64,000 bases of DNA from S015-6 sp964384945 (lineage in GTDB: Bacteria; Desulfobacterota; DSWW01): assembly GCA_964384945.1 (NCBI GenBank), contig CAYLMK010000001.1, positions 310,001-374,000 of the forward strand, read 5' to 3'. The translations under genes were made by a program, and so were the position numbers. The notes beneath the pieces were generated by a model that was given only the letters and a program-made list of their open reading frames with translations, did no database searches and was not told the origin of the DNA. The number at the start of each line of letters is the position of its first letter. Position 1 is the stretch's first letter. Below are positions 15,770 through 24,960 of the stretch, piece by piece.

Positions 15770-18622
15770 TCATGGGACCGTTCCCACCGTCGACGCCCTT
15801 TGTCTTCTCCCTTCGACCCGGCCGAACCTCTCCTGTACGTAGTCGTAGTAGTTCTTGATCATGGCCCGACTCCAGGAGAGGCAGACATATTCCTTCTCCT
15901 TCCGAAACCCCGCATCCAGGTAGTCGGTAAGGTCAGCCTCGTCTGTCAGGCAGATCGCAACCCGCTCGTTCCAGGAACGATAGCAGTCGATGACCGCGTC
16001 GAGAAGCCATCTCCTCGACTCGGCGTCCCGCGGGTGACCCGGGCACACGGAGTAAAGCGAGAAGGCGTTCAACAGGCCGGAGAGGTTGATTCCGGCAGAG
16101 GAATGCTCGAGGAAGGCAAAGGCGACCAGCGTGTCCCCCTCCTTGGCCGCAAGGCAGCAACGCTCCCTCTTCAGGCCCTTTGATCGAAACATGGCCGAGG
16201 TCTCCGGAAGATGCAATCCCTCCCGGGTGAGGCTTCGGGAACGGACCTGCAGGGGGTGAAGATGCTTTCGGAAATAGTTCTCGATGATCTCCCGGTCCGT
16301 CTCCGTCGGGTAGCCGACGAGCGTTCCGCTCGGGGACCGCAGAGCACCGGCACTTCCCCTCGCTCGGCTCCCCCTGTCTTCCTCAAGGTCCAGGGTCAGG
16401 AAGCTGTATTTTGCAAAACAGAACTGTTCGTCCGAGGGATAACGATCCACAAAACCGGAATAGACCTTTCTGGGAAAAGGGTTCTCCTTTCGAAAGTAGG
16501 TAATCAAATACTTGGCGTCCCGATTCTCCATCAAGAAATGGGCCAGGGCGAGCATCACATACTTCGGGACGAGCTTCATGGGATGGCTGCTGGCGGCCAG
16601 ATGCTGGAAAAGCCAGGTATTCTCGTAGACCTGCACCGCCGAAGCCGTACCGAGTTCCTCTTCCCCCTCCCGGAAGACGATCTGCTTGTAGAAACGCAAA
16701 TCCTCCGACAGGAGCTTCCTCCACGTTGCATCGATCTCGCGCCGGATTTTGCGGATATAGGCCTCCTTGGCGGGATAGATGAACCCGGACCGATCGAACA
16801 GATTCCACAGGGTCTGGATTCTTTCCGCCGCGGGCACCCGGATCTGCGGGTTGTGCTTGGTGAAGATGAAACCGGAAATGCGGCGTTCGGTTTCTGCGGG
16901 CAGGTCGAGGAACTCGACGCCGCAGTATCTCTCCCACTCCCCATTCTCGGTCACGGTCTGGACCAGGGAACGAATCTCCAAGCCCCCGAGTGGAAAGTAG
17001 GAATCGCCCAGCAGGATCTCGCAGCCACGCAGCCGGATCCCGCGCCAGAAAAGATCCCGCGTGTAGTCCGACCCGAAGGACAGCCCCCGGATCGATAGAT
17101 CCCGGATCGGCAGCACGATGTTCCTGCCCAGCACGGGATGAAAACAGCGGAACCGCGTCTTCACGATCCCTTCCGGGCGGACCCGAACCACTTTTCTTCG
17201 CCTCGCCCGGTTGATCACGGCCGGCATCTCGAGCAGAAGGAGCCCATTCCTCCTTTGGGTTCTCGCCGAAAAGAAATGGTAGATCCCGTGGTAAACGTAA
17301 TGGTAGGTGAGCCGCTCTGCCGGGAACTGCGTCTGCCGGCCGGAGGAGAGAAGGATCGAGGAAACCGTGATCTCGATCCCGCCGTTGCGCTTCTCCGCCC
17401 GGAGCCTTCCGTCCGAGAACAAGATGGAATGGTCCAGACCGGTCAGGATCTTCACCCCGTCGGAGGCGATCTTTGCCAGGTGCTGGAGGATCAGCGACGG
17501 ACCATGGATCTGCTCGATCTCCCCTTCCTTCACGGCGGGTACCCGCTCGAGGTCCGTCGACCGGCCAACGTCGAACTCGACGCCCACCTTTTGAAACACC
17601 TCGCCGTCGGGCAGGCAGACGAAGGTGGTGTGCCGAACCAGGCCGTCGGTCTTCCAGCAGACATGATCGAAATCGCAGATCTTCAGGTCCGGGAGGTATT
17701 GGCCCGCCGTATAGATCTCCTCGCCGGGGTCGTTCTTGAAGGCCAGGCCGCCGAATCCGATGTTCAGAACATACTTGACCCGCTGGAGGTTCGGGTCCGC
17801 AGGGTCGGGAAACTCCACCGCGAGGGGATGCCTGGTTACATCTTCGTAACGCGTGCTGCGAAGATCCGGTCGGCAGAGGATCCTTGAGGGCAAAGGGAAG
17901 CTCCAGGGTCCGGACAGCTCCCGCGGGAGCGCGGAAACGGAAAAGGCGTAAGAATGGCCTCCCCATTCGAAGAGGAAGACAAAGGGCACCTTCTCGGAAA
18001 AGGCCGAGTCGAAACCCTTCAGCCGGACCGGCTCGGCCTCGACCCGGCAAAGGGAGTCGGCGGCAGCGACCTGCCGAAAATAGATCGTGTACTGGATCTG
18101 CCCTCCCAGCCGCCTCAGCCGAACGGGGCGGATCATCCTGCAGAGGAGTTCCACGATTCTCCGGATCCGCTCAGGATCCTCCAGCACGTGCGAGAACCCG
18201 TCCCTTTCGGCCCCCCCCTCTTCATCGCCGGGATTCTCCACGGAGGGGGCTTCCGGCGGAGGCAACGTCTCCCGCGACAGCAGGGAGTCCAGTCGATCCC
18301 GCTGGGAGCCTTCGATCCCTTCGAATACAACCCCCGCCCCGGCAGGCCTGGGCGGTTCTTCCCCGAGAAGGGCGGCCTGGCTCCGTTCCCTGCGGTGTAC
18401 GACCCTGCCTCGAAGGGCCATGGCCGTTCCCGCCCGCGGATCGGGCAGATCGATCTCGATCGCCTCTTCGAGGTCCGGCGGGCGGTCGCTCCGTAGGAAC
18501 AGACCGCCGACACTGACATCCTCGGTCATGCCCCAGAGGGTCTTCTCTTTCCTTCGGCAGACAAGCGGGAGCTTCAGCGCATGGCGCGGGTGCGACCGTC
18601 TATCTTGGTTTATACCAGGCAT
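15770..18622 (-). CDS. multi-PilZ protein with C-terminal acyltransferase-like region
   Basis: A 950-residue protein. PilZ 1 (about 7-115) has an RxxxR motif (RRSHPRH) and DVSVGG, the two elements that bind cyclic di-GMP. A middle region (about 155-360) looks like a YcgR-N/PilZ pair in which the motif has decayed to NIGFGG. PilZ 3 (about 472-590) has RRRKVVR and DLSIRG, again competent. The last 350 residues resemble GNAT-like acyltransferases (for example GTASAVQVYENTWLFQHLA and KEGDTLVAFAFLEHSS), probably two linked modules. I read it as a cyclic di-GMP-gated acyltransferase, which is inference. It has a good sigma-70 promoter of its own and is divergent from a sigma-54 regulator gene. No signal peptide or membrane segment. 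Confidence 0.75.
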   Translation of the reverse strand: MPGINQDRRSHPRHALKLPLVCRRKEKTLWGMTEDVSVGGLFLRSDRPPDLEEAIEIDLPDPRAGTAMALRGRVVHRRERSQAALLGEEPPRPAGAGVVFEGIEGSQRDRLDSLLSRETLPPPEAPSVENPGDEEGGAERDGFSHVLEDPERIRRIVELLCRMIRPVRLRRLGGQIQYTIYFRQVAAADSLCRVEAEPVRLKGFDSAFSEKVPFVFLFEWGGHSYAFSVSALPRELSGPWSFPLPSRILCRPDLRSTRYEDVTRHPLAVEFPDPADPNLQRVKYVLNIGFGGLAFKNDPGEEIYTAGQYLPDLKICDFDHVCWKTDGLVRHTTFVCLPDGEVFQKVGVEFDVGRSTDLERVPAVKEGEIEQIHGPSLILQHLAKIASDGVKILTGLDHSILFSDGRLRAEKRNGGIEITVSSILLSSGRQTQFPAERLTYHYVYHGIYHFFSARTQRRNGLLLLEMPAVINRARRRKVVRVRPEGIVKTRFRCFHPVLGRNIVLPIRDLSIRGLSFGSDYTRDLFWRGIRLRGCEILLGDSYFPLGGLEIRSLVQTVTENGEWERYCGVEFLDLPAETERRISGFIFTKHNPQIRVPAAERIQTLWNLFDRSGFIYPAKEAYIRKIRREIDATWRKLLSEDLRFYKQIVFREGEEELGTASAVQVYENTWLFQHLAASSHPMKLVPKYVMLALAHFLMENRDAKYLITYFRKENPFPRKVYSGFVDRYPSDEQFCFAKYSFLTLDLEEDRGSRARGSAGALRSPSGTLVGYPTETDREIIENYFRKHLHPLQVRSRSLTREGLHLPETSAMFRSKGLKRERCCLAAKEGDTLVAFAFLEHSSAGINLSGLLNAFSLYSVCPGHPRDAESRRWLLDAVIDCYRSWNERVAICLTDEADLTDYLDAGFRKEKEYVCLSWSRAMIKNYYDYVQERFGRVEGRRQRASTVGTVP

Positions 18623-19008
18623 TATGCCCTTGTTTTCTCTAGTATTGTCTATTGTAAACAGAATGTTAGAGAGAAAAAATGAGGTGAAACTTTAGCTTCC
18701 TTCGGAATTATCCAACTTCGAATGGAGTTGTCAAGTTTTTATTTTTCGGGCTCTCTGCGCGAGAAAAACAAACGCTCGGTTCCCGAGTCCACGGAGCCCT
18801 GCGCTCCCCCGAGGAAATGCATCCGGCATGGCGCTCCATCGGCCGGGGGACCGGCCGGCGCGGCCGGCGTCCCCTCCGGCGCTACCGGCGCCCCCCGGCG
18901 TTGCCGAGACACCCCCTGCGGCGCCTGGAGAAAAGGCGCCTGCCCTCCTAAGAAAAGCCTCTGTTTGTGCCGATACAGTAGTCTGATGCATGAAAAGGAA
19001 GGCTCTTC
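18623..19008. other. divergent regulatory region between PilZ protein and sigma-54 regulator genes
   Basis: 386 bases. The left half (18623-18770) is AT-rich and carries the promoter of the PilZ protein gene. The right half (about 18830-18960) is extremely GC-rich with many GGCC/CCGG and GGCGCC palindromes, for instance GGCGCC-tggagaaaa-GGCGCC near 18924, which could form structures in the leader of the regulator gene. An open frame through it is low-complexity Gly/Ala/Pro and is not credible as a gene. I see no clear promoter for the regulator. Confidence 0.5.
18707..18734 (-). promoter_or_regulatory. sigma-70 promoter of the multi-PilZ gene
   Basis: On the minus strand TTGACA (18734-18729), a 16-base spacer and GATAAT (18712-18707) match the sigma-70 consensus in 11 of 12 positions. 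Transcription would start near 18700, leaving a leader of about 78 bases to the start codon at 18622. Confidence 0.7.
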
Positions 19009-20394
19009 ATGGATCCCCTGAAGCTTCTGTTGCTGGACAACGACCCGGCGACACTCGAATTCTTGCAAGGGCAATTTCGCCGAAAGAACGACGAAATCCA
19101 TGTCTGCGAAAGGCCTGCCGGACTCGTTCACTATTTCGGCAAGGACCTCCCGGACGTCGTCATCCTGGCCTCCGACTGGGCGGACAACCCGCTGGAGACG
19201 CTCGAGCTTCTCAAGAGGGAATGGGAGGATCTGCCCGTCATCTTCGTGAGCCGAAACGGGTCGGTCCAGGACGTGGTTCAAGTGATGAAGCGAGGGGCAA
19301 GAGACTACTTCCTCAAGCCCCTCCTGGAGGAGACCGGCATCGACAAGTCGGTGGTCCAGGCCGCCAAGGAGTCCCGGCTGCTCCGAAAGGTGAATCAACT
19401 CCAGGAGGTGCATGAGCGAAAGGGCCAGTTCGAAGGCCTGGTCGGCGTGAGCTACACGATGCAGCGGATCTACCGCATGATCGATTCCGTGGCCCGCGGC
19501 GATGCGACGGTGATGATCACCGGCGAAAGCGGTGTGGGCAAGGAGCTGGTGGCGCAGGCCGTTCACCGGAGAAGCCTTCGAAGGAAGAACCCGTTCGTGG
19601 CGGTCAACTGCGCGAACATCCCGGCCAACCTGCTGGAAAGCGAGCTGTTCGGCCATGAAAGGGGCGCATTCACCGGCGCGGACCGCCGCAGGATCGGCTG
19701 CTGCGAGGCGGCGCACACCGGAACCCTTTTCCTCGACGAAGTCTGCGAGATGTGCCCGGAACTCCAGGTCAAGCTGCTGAGGTTCCTGGAAGAGAGGAAT
19801 TTCCGGCCCCTGGGGGGCAATCGCCTGGTGGACGTGGACTGCCGGGTCATCTGCGCCACCAACCGCAACCCGCTGGTCGAAATCCGGGAAGGCAGGTTGC
19901 GCGAAGATCTCTACTACCGCATTTCCGTCATCCCTCTGGAAGTGCCGCCCCTGCGCGAGCGCAAGGACGATATTTCGATCCTTGCCATGAGATTCCTGGA
20001 GGAGTTCTCGGCAAAGTACGACAAGTATTTCTTCGACTTCTCGGCCGACGCGATGGAGCGGCTCATGGAGTACGGCTGGCCCGGAAACGTGCGGGAACTC
20101 AAGAACACCATCGAACAGGTCGTCGCCCTCAACACGGGCTCCCAGGTGGTCGAACGATACCTCCCGGACCGATTGCGGGATACGGTCCCGAGACCGAAGG
20201 TCCAGTACATCGGCGGCGAGGACGACGGCGGGACCGGCGTCCGCAAGGTGCTCCGCCTCCATGAACTGGAAAAACAGGCCATCCTGCAGGCCCTGAAGGT
20301 CTGTCACGGAAACATCGGGGAGGCCTCCCGGAAGCTCGGGCTGGGGCAGGCCACGCTGTACCGAAAGATCAAGAAATACGGACTGAGAGAGTAG
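19009..20394 (+). CDS. sigma-54 dependent regulator with an atypical receiver domain
   Basis: A 461-residue enhancer-binding protein of the NtrC family. The AAA+ domain (about 145-375) has Walker A GESGVGKE, the sigma-54 contact loop GAFTGA, Walker B TLFLDEV and the arginine-finger region RFLEERNF/LREDLYYR. A Fis-type HTH is at the C-terminus (NIGEASRKLGLGQATLYRKI). The N-terminal receiver (5-120) keeps the fold and the Lys (FLKP), but the acidic pair is DND and the residue at the phospho-Asp position is Ala (VVILASDW), so classical phosphorylation is unlikely. It has no cognate kinase next to it; the neighbours are the PilZ protein (divergent) and the moxR operon (downstream). Target genes are unknown. 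Confidence 0.88.
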   Translation: MDPLKLLLLDNDPATLEFLQGQFRRKNDEIHVCERPAGLVHYFGKDLPDVVILASDWADNPLETLELLKREWEDLPVIFVSRNGSVQDVVQVMKRGARDYFLKPLLEETGIDKSVVQAAKESRLLRKVNQLQEVHERKGQFEGLVGVSYTMQRIYRMIDSVARGDATVMITGESGVGKELVAQAVHRRSLRRKNPFVAVNCANIPANLLESELFGHERGAFTGADRRRIGCCEAAHTGTLFLDEVCEMCPELQVKLLRFLEERNFRPLGGNRLVDVDCRVICATNRNPLVEIREGRLREDLYYRISVIPLEVPPLRERKDDISILAMRFLEEFSAKYDKYFFDFSADAMERLMEYGWPGNVRELKNTIEQVVALNTGSQVVERYLPDRLRDTVPRPKVQYIGGEDDGGTGVRKVLRLHELEKQAILQALKVCHGNIGEASRKLGLGQATLYRKIKKYGLRE

Positions 20395-20513
20395 CCCGCC
20401 CGCCTGTCCCCTCTTTTTCCCTCCTCAGGCAGGAACTCCCCGTTGCTTCCCAGGGTCAGAATGATTGATTTCGAGCCTTGAAGCGCCTCGACGATCGTCT
20501 GCGATCGGCCTCC

Positions 20514-20542
20514 TTGTCCTTTGGCAAGAAGGCAACTAGAAT
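20514..20542 (+). promoter_or_regulatory. sigma-70 promoter of the moxR-bat operon
   Basis: TTGTCC (20514-20519), a 17-base spacer and TAGAAT (20537-20542) match sigma-70 in 9 of 12 positions with ideal spacing. Transcription would start near 20549, giving a leader of about 115 bases before moxR. Confidence 0.6.
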
Positions 20543-20664
20543 ACCGGCCTCTTACGAATGCGACACTGCGAGGGGTAGGGCTTCCGTGTGCCCGGAGAAC
20601 CGGGAGCGGCAGCCTCCAAAGACGAACGGACGGCATATGCCTTTTTCAGGGAGGTCCCAAGGCG

Positions 20665-21651
20665 ATGAAAACCCACGTACAGGAGGTCACCGACCAGGTC
20701 AAGGCCATGGAGCCCATGATCCAGGATGTCTTCTCCGAGATCGGAAAGGTCATCGTCGGGCAGCGCTCCCTGATCGAGCGAATGCTGATCGGAATCCTCG
20801 CGGACGGCCACATCCTTCTGGAAGGGGTGCCGGGTCTGGCCAAGACCACGGCGGTCAAGTGCCTGGCCCGGACCATTCAGACCCGCTTCCAGAGGATCCA
20901 GTTCACCCCGGATCTCCTGCCTGCGGACCTGATCGGCACCCAGATCTATCGACCCCGGGAAGGCGACTTCGTGGTGAAGAAGGGCCCCCTGTTCAGCAAC
21001 ATCATCCTTGCCGACGAGATCAACCGCGCCCCGGCCAAGGTGCAGAGCGCCCTTCTGGAGGCCATGCAGGAAAAGCAGGTCACGATTGGGGGGGAGACCT
21101 TCCGGCTGGAAGAGCCCTTCATGGTCCTGGCTACGCAGAACCCGATCGAACAGGAGGGGACCTATCCCCTGCCCGAGGCCCAGGTGGACCGGTTCATGCT
21201 CAAGCTGCTTGTCACCTATCCGAACCGGGAAGAGGAACTGGCCATCATGAACCAGCAGGCGCGCCGGGAAAAGCCCGAAGTGAAGCCGGTTCTGACCGCC
21301 GGAGACATCCTGAAGGCCCGAGAGGTCGCGGACCGGATCTACGTGGATGAGAAGATCCAGGGTTACATCGTGGACATCGTGCTGGCCACGCGCGACCCCA
21401 AGGCTTACGGCCTGGACATGGAGAGCCTCATCCAGTACGGTGCCTCCCCACGAGCCTCCATCTACCTCAATCAGGCGGCGAAGGCCTACGCCTTTCTTCA
21501 GGGCAGGGGCTACGTCACCCCGCAGGACGTCAAGACCGTCGGCCCGGACGTTCTCCGCCATCGCATCCTCCTGTCCTACGAGGCGGAGGCGGAGGAAATG
21601 ACGCCCGACGATGCCGTGACGAGGTTCTTCGAACACATCGAGGTCCCCTAG
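20665..21651 (+). CDS. moxR: MoxR family AAA+ ATPase
   Basis: A 328-residue AAA+ ATPase of the MoxR family, which acts as a chaperone together with VWA-domain proteins to mature or activate metal enzymes or envelope complexes. Visible motifs: Walker A LEGVPGLAKTT, Walker B NIILADEINRAPAK, sensor 1 VLATQNPIEQEG, the PEAQVDRF segment and sensor 2 GASPRAS. Length is typical. The ATG at 20665 follows GGGAGG; the frame upstream has no homology. It is the first gene of an operon with DUF58, parvulin, BatD-like, BatA, BatB/C, BatD and BatE genes, with two bases between its stop and the next start, which is the classical MoxR-DUF58-VWA arrangement. Confidence 0.93.
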   Translation: MKTHVQEVTDQVKAMEPMIQDVFSEIGKVIVGQRSLIERMLIGILADGHILLEGVPGLAKTTAVKCLARTIQTRFQRIQFTPDLLPADLIGTQIYRPREGDFVVKKGPLFSNIILADEINRAPAKVQSALLEAMQEKQVTIGGETFRLEEPFMVLATQNPIEQEGTYPLPEAQVDRFMLKLLVTYPNREEELAIMNQQARREKPEVKPVLTAGDILKAREVADRIYVDEKIQGYIVDIVLATRDPKAYGLDMESLIQYGASPRASIYLNQAAKAYAFLQGRGYVTPQDVKTVGPDVLRHRILLSYEAEAEEMTPDDAVTRFFEHIEVP

Positions 21652-21653
21652 GC

Positions 21654-22529
21654 ATGATCCCCGAGGAGATTCTCCGGAAGATCCACCTCATTCACATCCG
21701 CACCAAGCACCTCGTCAACGACATCATGGCGGGTGAGTACGAGAGCGCCTTCCGCGGCAGGGGCATGGAGTTCGAGGAGGTTCGGGAATACCAGCCCGGC
21801 GACGACGTCCGCACGATCGACTGGAACGTCACCGCCCGGATGGGAAGACCCTACGTCAAGCTTTTCCGCGAGGAGAGGGAGCTGATCGTCATGCTCCTGG
21901 TCGATATCAGCGCCTCCGGGCAGTTCGGCACGGTGAGGAAGCTGAAAAAAGAGGTGGCCGCCGAGGTCGCCGCCCTGCTGGCCTATACCGCGATCCGGAA
22001 CAACGACAAGGTGGGGCTCATCCTCTTCTCCGACCATGTGGAAAAGTACGTCCCCCCGAAAAAGGCCCGGGGACACGGCTGGCGAGTCATCCGGGAGATT
22101 CTCTCTTTCGAGCCGAGGGGCAGAGGGACAGACATCGCGCAGGCCCTGGACTACCTCGGCCGGGTGGTCCGGAAGCGCTGCATCTCGTTTCTTGTCTCCG
22201 ACTTCCTGGCCTCCGGGTTCGAGAAGCCCCTGCGGCTGTCGAACAAGAGGCACGATCTGATCGCGGTGACGATCTCCGACCCCCGGGAGTTCGAGCTGCC
22301 CAGGGTCGGGTTCGTGGAACTGGAGGACGCGGAAACCGGCGAGGACCTGCTGCTCGATACGAACGATCGGCTCTTCTGCAAACGATACCAGGAGATCCGC
22401 CGGAAGCAGGAAGAGGATCTGCAGAGGCTGTTCCGCTCGATGGACCTGGATTCCGTGTCCCTGTCCACCCATGTCTCCTACACCGAGCCCTTGCTGGCCT
22501 TCTTCCGCAGGCGGGAGAAGCGGCTGTGA
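21654..22529 (+). CDS. DUF58 domain protein
   Basis: A 291-residue protein of the DUF58 family, which is regularly encoded after MoxR and has a VWA-like fold. The family signature is strong: FRGRGMEFEEVREYQPGDD, then RTIDWNVTARMGRPYVKLF and REERELIVMLLVDISASGQFG, where DISAS replaces the usual DxSxS metal site. The remainder (VAALLAYTAIRNNDKVGLILF, RRCISFLVSDFLASG) is typical. No membrane segment is visible, so it is cytoplasmic or membrane-associated through partners. Start ATG 21654 comes two bases after the moxR stop, which implies translational coupling. The usual proposal is that it mediates between the MoxR ATPase and its VWA partners; no biochemical role is established. Confidence 0.9.
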   Translation: MIPEEILRKIHLIHIRTKHLVNDIMAGEYESAFRGRGMEFEEVREYQPGDDVRTIDWNVTARMGRPYVKLFREERELIVMLLVDISASGQFGTVRKLKKEVAAEVAALLAYTAIRNNDKVGLILFSDHVEKYVPPKKARGHGWRVIREILSFEPRGRGTDIAQALDYLGRVVRKRCISFLVSDFLASGFEKPLRLSNKRHDLIAVTISDPREFELPRVGFVELEDAETGEDLLLDTNDRLFCKRYQEIRRKQEEDLQRLFRSMDLDSVSLSTHVSYTEPLLAFFRRREKRL

Positions 22530-22560
22530 CACGAAAACGGATGCAATTTGGAGTCGCGCC

Positions 22561-23910
22561 ATGAAACAGGCGGCCGGCATGTCCGGTTCCGAAAGGCCCC
22601 CGGACAAGAGACCCGCATATGTACGCCGCAATTTCTACCTCCTCTGCGCATGCCTGACGATCCTGGTGCTCCTCGCGGCAGGCCTGGCCACCCTCCTCTT
22701 CTTCGAGATCCGAACCGGCACCACAGGGGAAGCCAGGCCTGCTTACGCGGAAGCCAGGAGGGAACTGGCCGGAAAGCTTCTGAGCGCCGGCCTGCGGGAA
22801 AAGGCGATCGAGCAGTACGAACTCTACCTGTCCGAGGCCGAGCTTCCCGCGGACCGGCGGGCGAGGATCGCCTATACGCTCGGTACCCTCTGCATGGAGG
22901 AAGGGGATTACGAGGAAGCCCTGGGCTGGCTCTATCAGGTCGAGATGCTGGACCCCATGACGGAACTCGCGCCCGAGGCGGGCTCGAAGATCGTGGCCTG
23001 CCTGGAACGACTCGGCCGCTTCGCGCAGGCACAGTACAGCCTGGAGGCGCGCAGCGGCCTGGACAAGGACGGACGCCAGGAATTCAAGGGAGAGGAGGTC
23101 GTTGCACGCATCGGGGAGGATGTGATCACGCGGCGACAAATCGACGAGGCCGTCGATGCGATGCCCGAATGGATGCGTTCCTCCCTTGAAGACCCGGCCC
23201 AGAGAAGGGCCTTTCTCGAGCAATACGTTGCGGAAGAACTCCTCTTCCGAAAGGCGAAGAGGCTCGAGCTGGACAAGGACCCCTGGGTCCGCAAGCAGTC
23301 GGAACGGGCGGCCCGGCAGCTGATGGTCCAAAAGGTCCTGGAGGATGAAATCAAGGCCAAGGGGAAGGTCACCCAAGATGACGTGGAGCTTTACTACAGG
23401 GCCCACAAGGACCGCTACGCAGAGAAGGAGGCCTTCAAGGTCCGGATGATCAAGGTCGAAACCGGTCAGCTCCAAGGGATTCGACAGGCTCTCGAAGACG
23501 GGCAGGACTTCGCCGGTCTGGCGAGGACACACTCCCGGGACGAGGTTACGCGTGCCTCGGGCGGAGAAATTGCCGAATGGATCGAGGAGGGTCTTGACCC
23601 GACCGGGATCGGCGACCCGAACCGGCTCTGGCAGGCCCTGGCGAATCGCGGCAAGGGGGAGGTCACGGAACCGATCCATGTGAACGGGGAGGCCTACCTC
23701 TTCCAAATCACGGCCCACCGCCCCCGGAGGGCGCTCAGCATGGAGGAGGCAGGAAAGCAGGTCCAATTCGATCTCGCCCGGGAGCGGGCTGAAAAGGCCT
23801 ACAAGGAACTCATCCTGCAGTCCCTCCAGGCCTCCGATGTGAAGCTCTTTCCGGAAAGGCTCGGCGAGGCCGACGGGAAGGACCCCGCGGGCAAACCTGC
23901 GAAGGATTGA
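22561..23910 (+). CDS. membrane-anchored parvulin-type peptidyl-prolyl isomerase with TPR-like N-terminus
   Basis: A 449-residue protein. One N-terminal membrane segment (about 27-47, LLCACLTILVLLAAGLATLLF) anchors it with the bulk in the periplasm. Residues 60-170 are TPR-like (EKAIEQYELYLSEAELP and following helices). Residues 180-300 are a SurA/PrsA-like chaperone region (VVARIGEDVITRRQIDEAV, AFLEQYVAEELLFRKAK). The parvulin domain (about 300-400) is FKVRMIKVETG, then DFAGLARTHSRDEVTRASGG, ending in VNGEAYLFQITAHR. ATG at 22561 follows GGAG. It lies 31 bases after the DUF58 gene and overlaps the start region of the next gene, so it is part of the Bat operon. A secreted foldase in this position is unusual and suggests folding of the exported Bat proteins or their client. 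Confidence 0.82.
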   Translation: MKQAAGMSGSERPPDKRPAYVRRNFYLLCACLTILVLLAAGLATLLFFEIRTGTTGEARPAYAEARRELAGKLLSAGLREKAIEQYELYLSEAELPADRRARIAYTLGTLCMEEGDYEEALGWLYQVEMLDPMTELAPEAGSKIVACLERLGRFAQAQYSLEARSGLDKDGRQEFKGEEVVARIGEDVITRRQIDEAVDAMPEWMRSSLEDPAQRRAFLEQYVAEELLFRKAKRLELDKDPWVRKQSERAARQLMVQKVLEDEIKAKGKVTQDDVELYYRAHKDRYAEKEAFKVRMIKVETGQLQGIRQALEDGQDFAGLARTHSRDEVTRASGGEIAEWIEEGLDPTGIGDPNRLWQALANRGKGEVTEPIHVNGEAYLFQITAHRPRRALSMEEAGKQVQFDLARERAEKAYKELILQSLQASDVKLFPERLGEADGKDPAGKPAKD

Positions 23911-23915
23911 CCCCG

Positions 23916-24956
23916 ATGATGCCAGACAAGCCGGCGAGGATTGCCTCCGGATCGCCGCATGGGGTGTGCTTTTCGGTCAGGCCCTTTGGTTGGGTCCGCA
24001 TCCTTGCCTTCTGCCTCTTCTGCCTGCCCTTGGCCGGGTGCAAGCCCGGCGGCAGGGAGGCGATCCCCCCGCATGCCCCCGAATCGCCCTCACCGGTCGA
24101 ACTGACGGCCGAGGTGGACCGCGCGAAGGTCAAGGTCGGCGAGCCCATCTTCTTCCGCATCACCCTGGAGGCCGACCCGGACATCGCCGCCGAGCCGCCC
24201 GAGGCGGGCTCACGGATCGAAGGCCTTCGGATCGTGGACATGGGCGTGGAGGGCCCGAAGAAGCGGGAAGGCCGGATCCGGAGCCAGCGCTGGTACGAGC
24301 TGCGAGCCGACTTCACGGGCTCGTATATTCTGCCGGCGTTGCGCCTGTCCTACCTTGACGCAGAAGGCAAGGACCGGTCGGCCGAGACCGAGCAGATCTT
24401 CGTCGAGGTGGAATCCGTGCTCGGTGGGGCAGCGGAAGCCGAAGACATCCGAGACCTCAAGCCCCTCGAGAAGGCCAGGAGAGAGATTCCCGGGTGGTGG
24501 CCTCTGCCGCTGATCGGGAGCCTCGGGGTCATCGGGTTGCTCGTCGGCCTCTTCCTGCATTTGCGCAGGAAAAGACGCACGGGGGAAGCGCATCGGACGG
24601 CCGAAGAAATCGCCCGTCTCGAGCTCGAAGACCTGGAGGCGAGCGGGGTCCTGGAAGAAGAGCGTTATCGGGAGTATGTCTTCGGCCTTTCCCTCATTCT
24701 GCGACGGTACCTGGAGAGAAGGTTCGGGCTCCCTGCAGCCGAGCAGACGACCGAGGAGGTCCTCCAGAGCCTGCGAAAGGCGAAGCACCTGGACACGGCC
24801 CTGAAGGACGAGGCCCGCGCCTTCCTGGAGGAGACCGACCCGATCAAATATCGCGGCCTGGAGCCCCGGCCGGCAGAGACGGAAGCGTGGCGCGGCCGCC
24901 TGGTCGCCTTCCTCCAGCACGCGGCAGCGATGGAAGATACCCGGGAGGCGGCCTGA
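23916..24956 (+). CDS. BatD-like membrane lipoprotein
   Basis: A 346-residue protein. A signal sequence ends in a lipobox PLAGC (Cys about 43), followed by a beta-rich BatD/DUF4381-like extracytoplasmic domain (VELTAEVDRAKVKVGEPIFF, TGSYILPALRLSYLD), a membrane segment (about 195-215, LPLIGSLGVIGLLVGLFLHL) and a cytoplasmic helical tail rich in Arg and Glu. The tail (RYREYVFGLSLILRRYLERRFGLPAAEQTTEE) is typical of the second half of such proteins. The ATG at 23916 has a GAAGGA at 23901-23906; an earlier TTG is possible. It follows the parvulin gene directly and precedes batA by four bases. Likely a partner of the VWA proteins in the membrane complex. Confidence 0.78.
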   Translation: MMPDKPARIASGSPHGVCFSVRPFGWVRILAFCLFCLPLAGCKPGGREAIPPHAPESPSPVELTAEVDRAKVKVGEPIFFRITLEADPDIAAEPPEAGSRIEGLRIVDMGVEGPKKREGRIRSQRWYELRADFTGSYILPALRLSYLDAEGKDRSAETEQIFVEVESVLGGAAEAEDIRDLKPLEKARREIPGWWPLPLIGSLGVIGLLVGLFLHLRRKRRTGEAHRTAEEIARLELEDLEASGVLEEERYREYVFGLSLILRRYLERRFGLPAAEQTTEEVLQSLRKAKHLDTALKDEARAFLEETDPIKYRGLEPRPAETEAWRGRLVAFLQHAAAMEDTREAA

Positions 24957-24960
24957 CACC

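Noticed and set aside
18820..18990. GC-rich tract as CRISPR or tandem repeat
   Set aside because: Only irregular GGCC/CCGG runs; no regular repeat and spacer structure.
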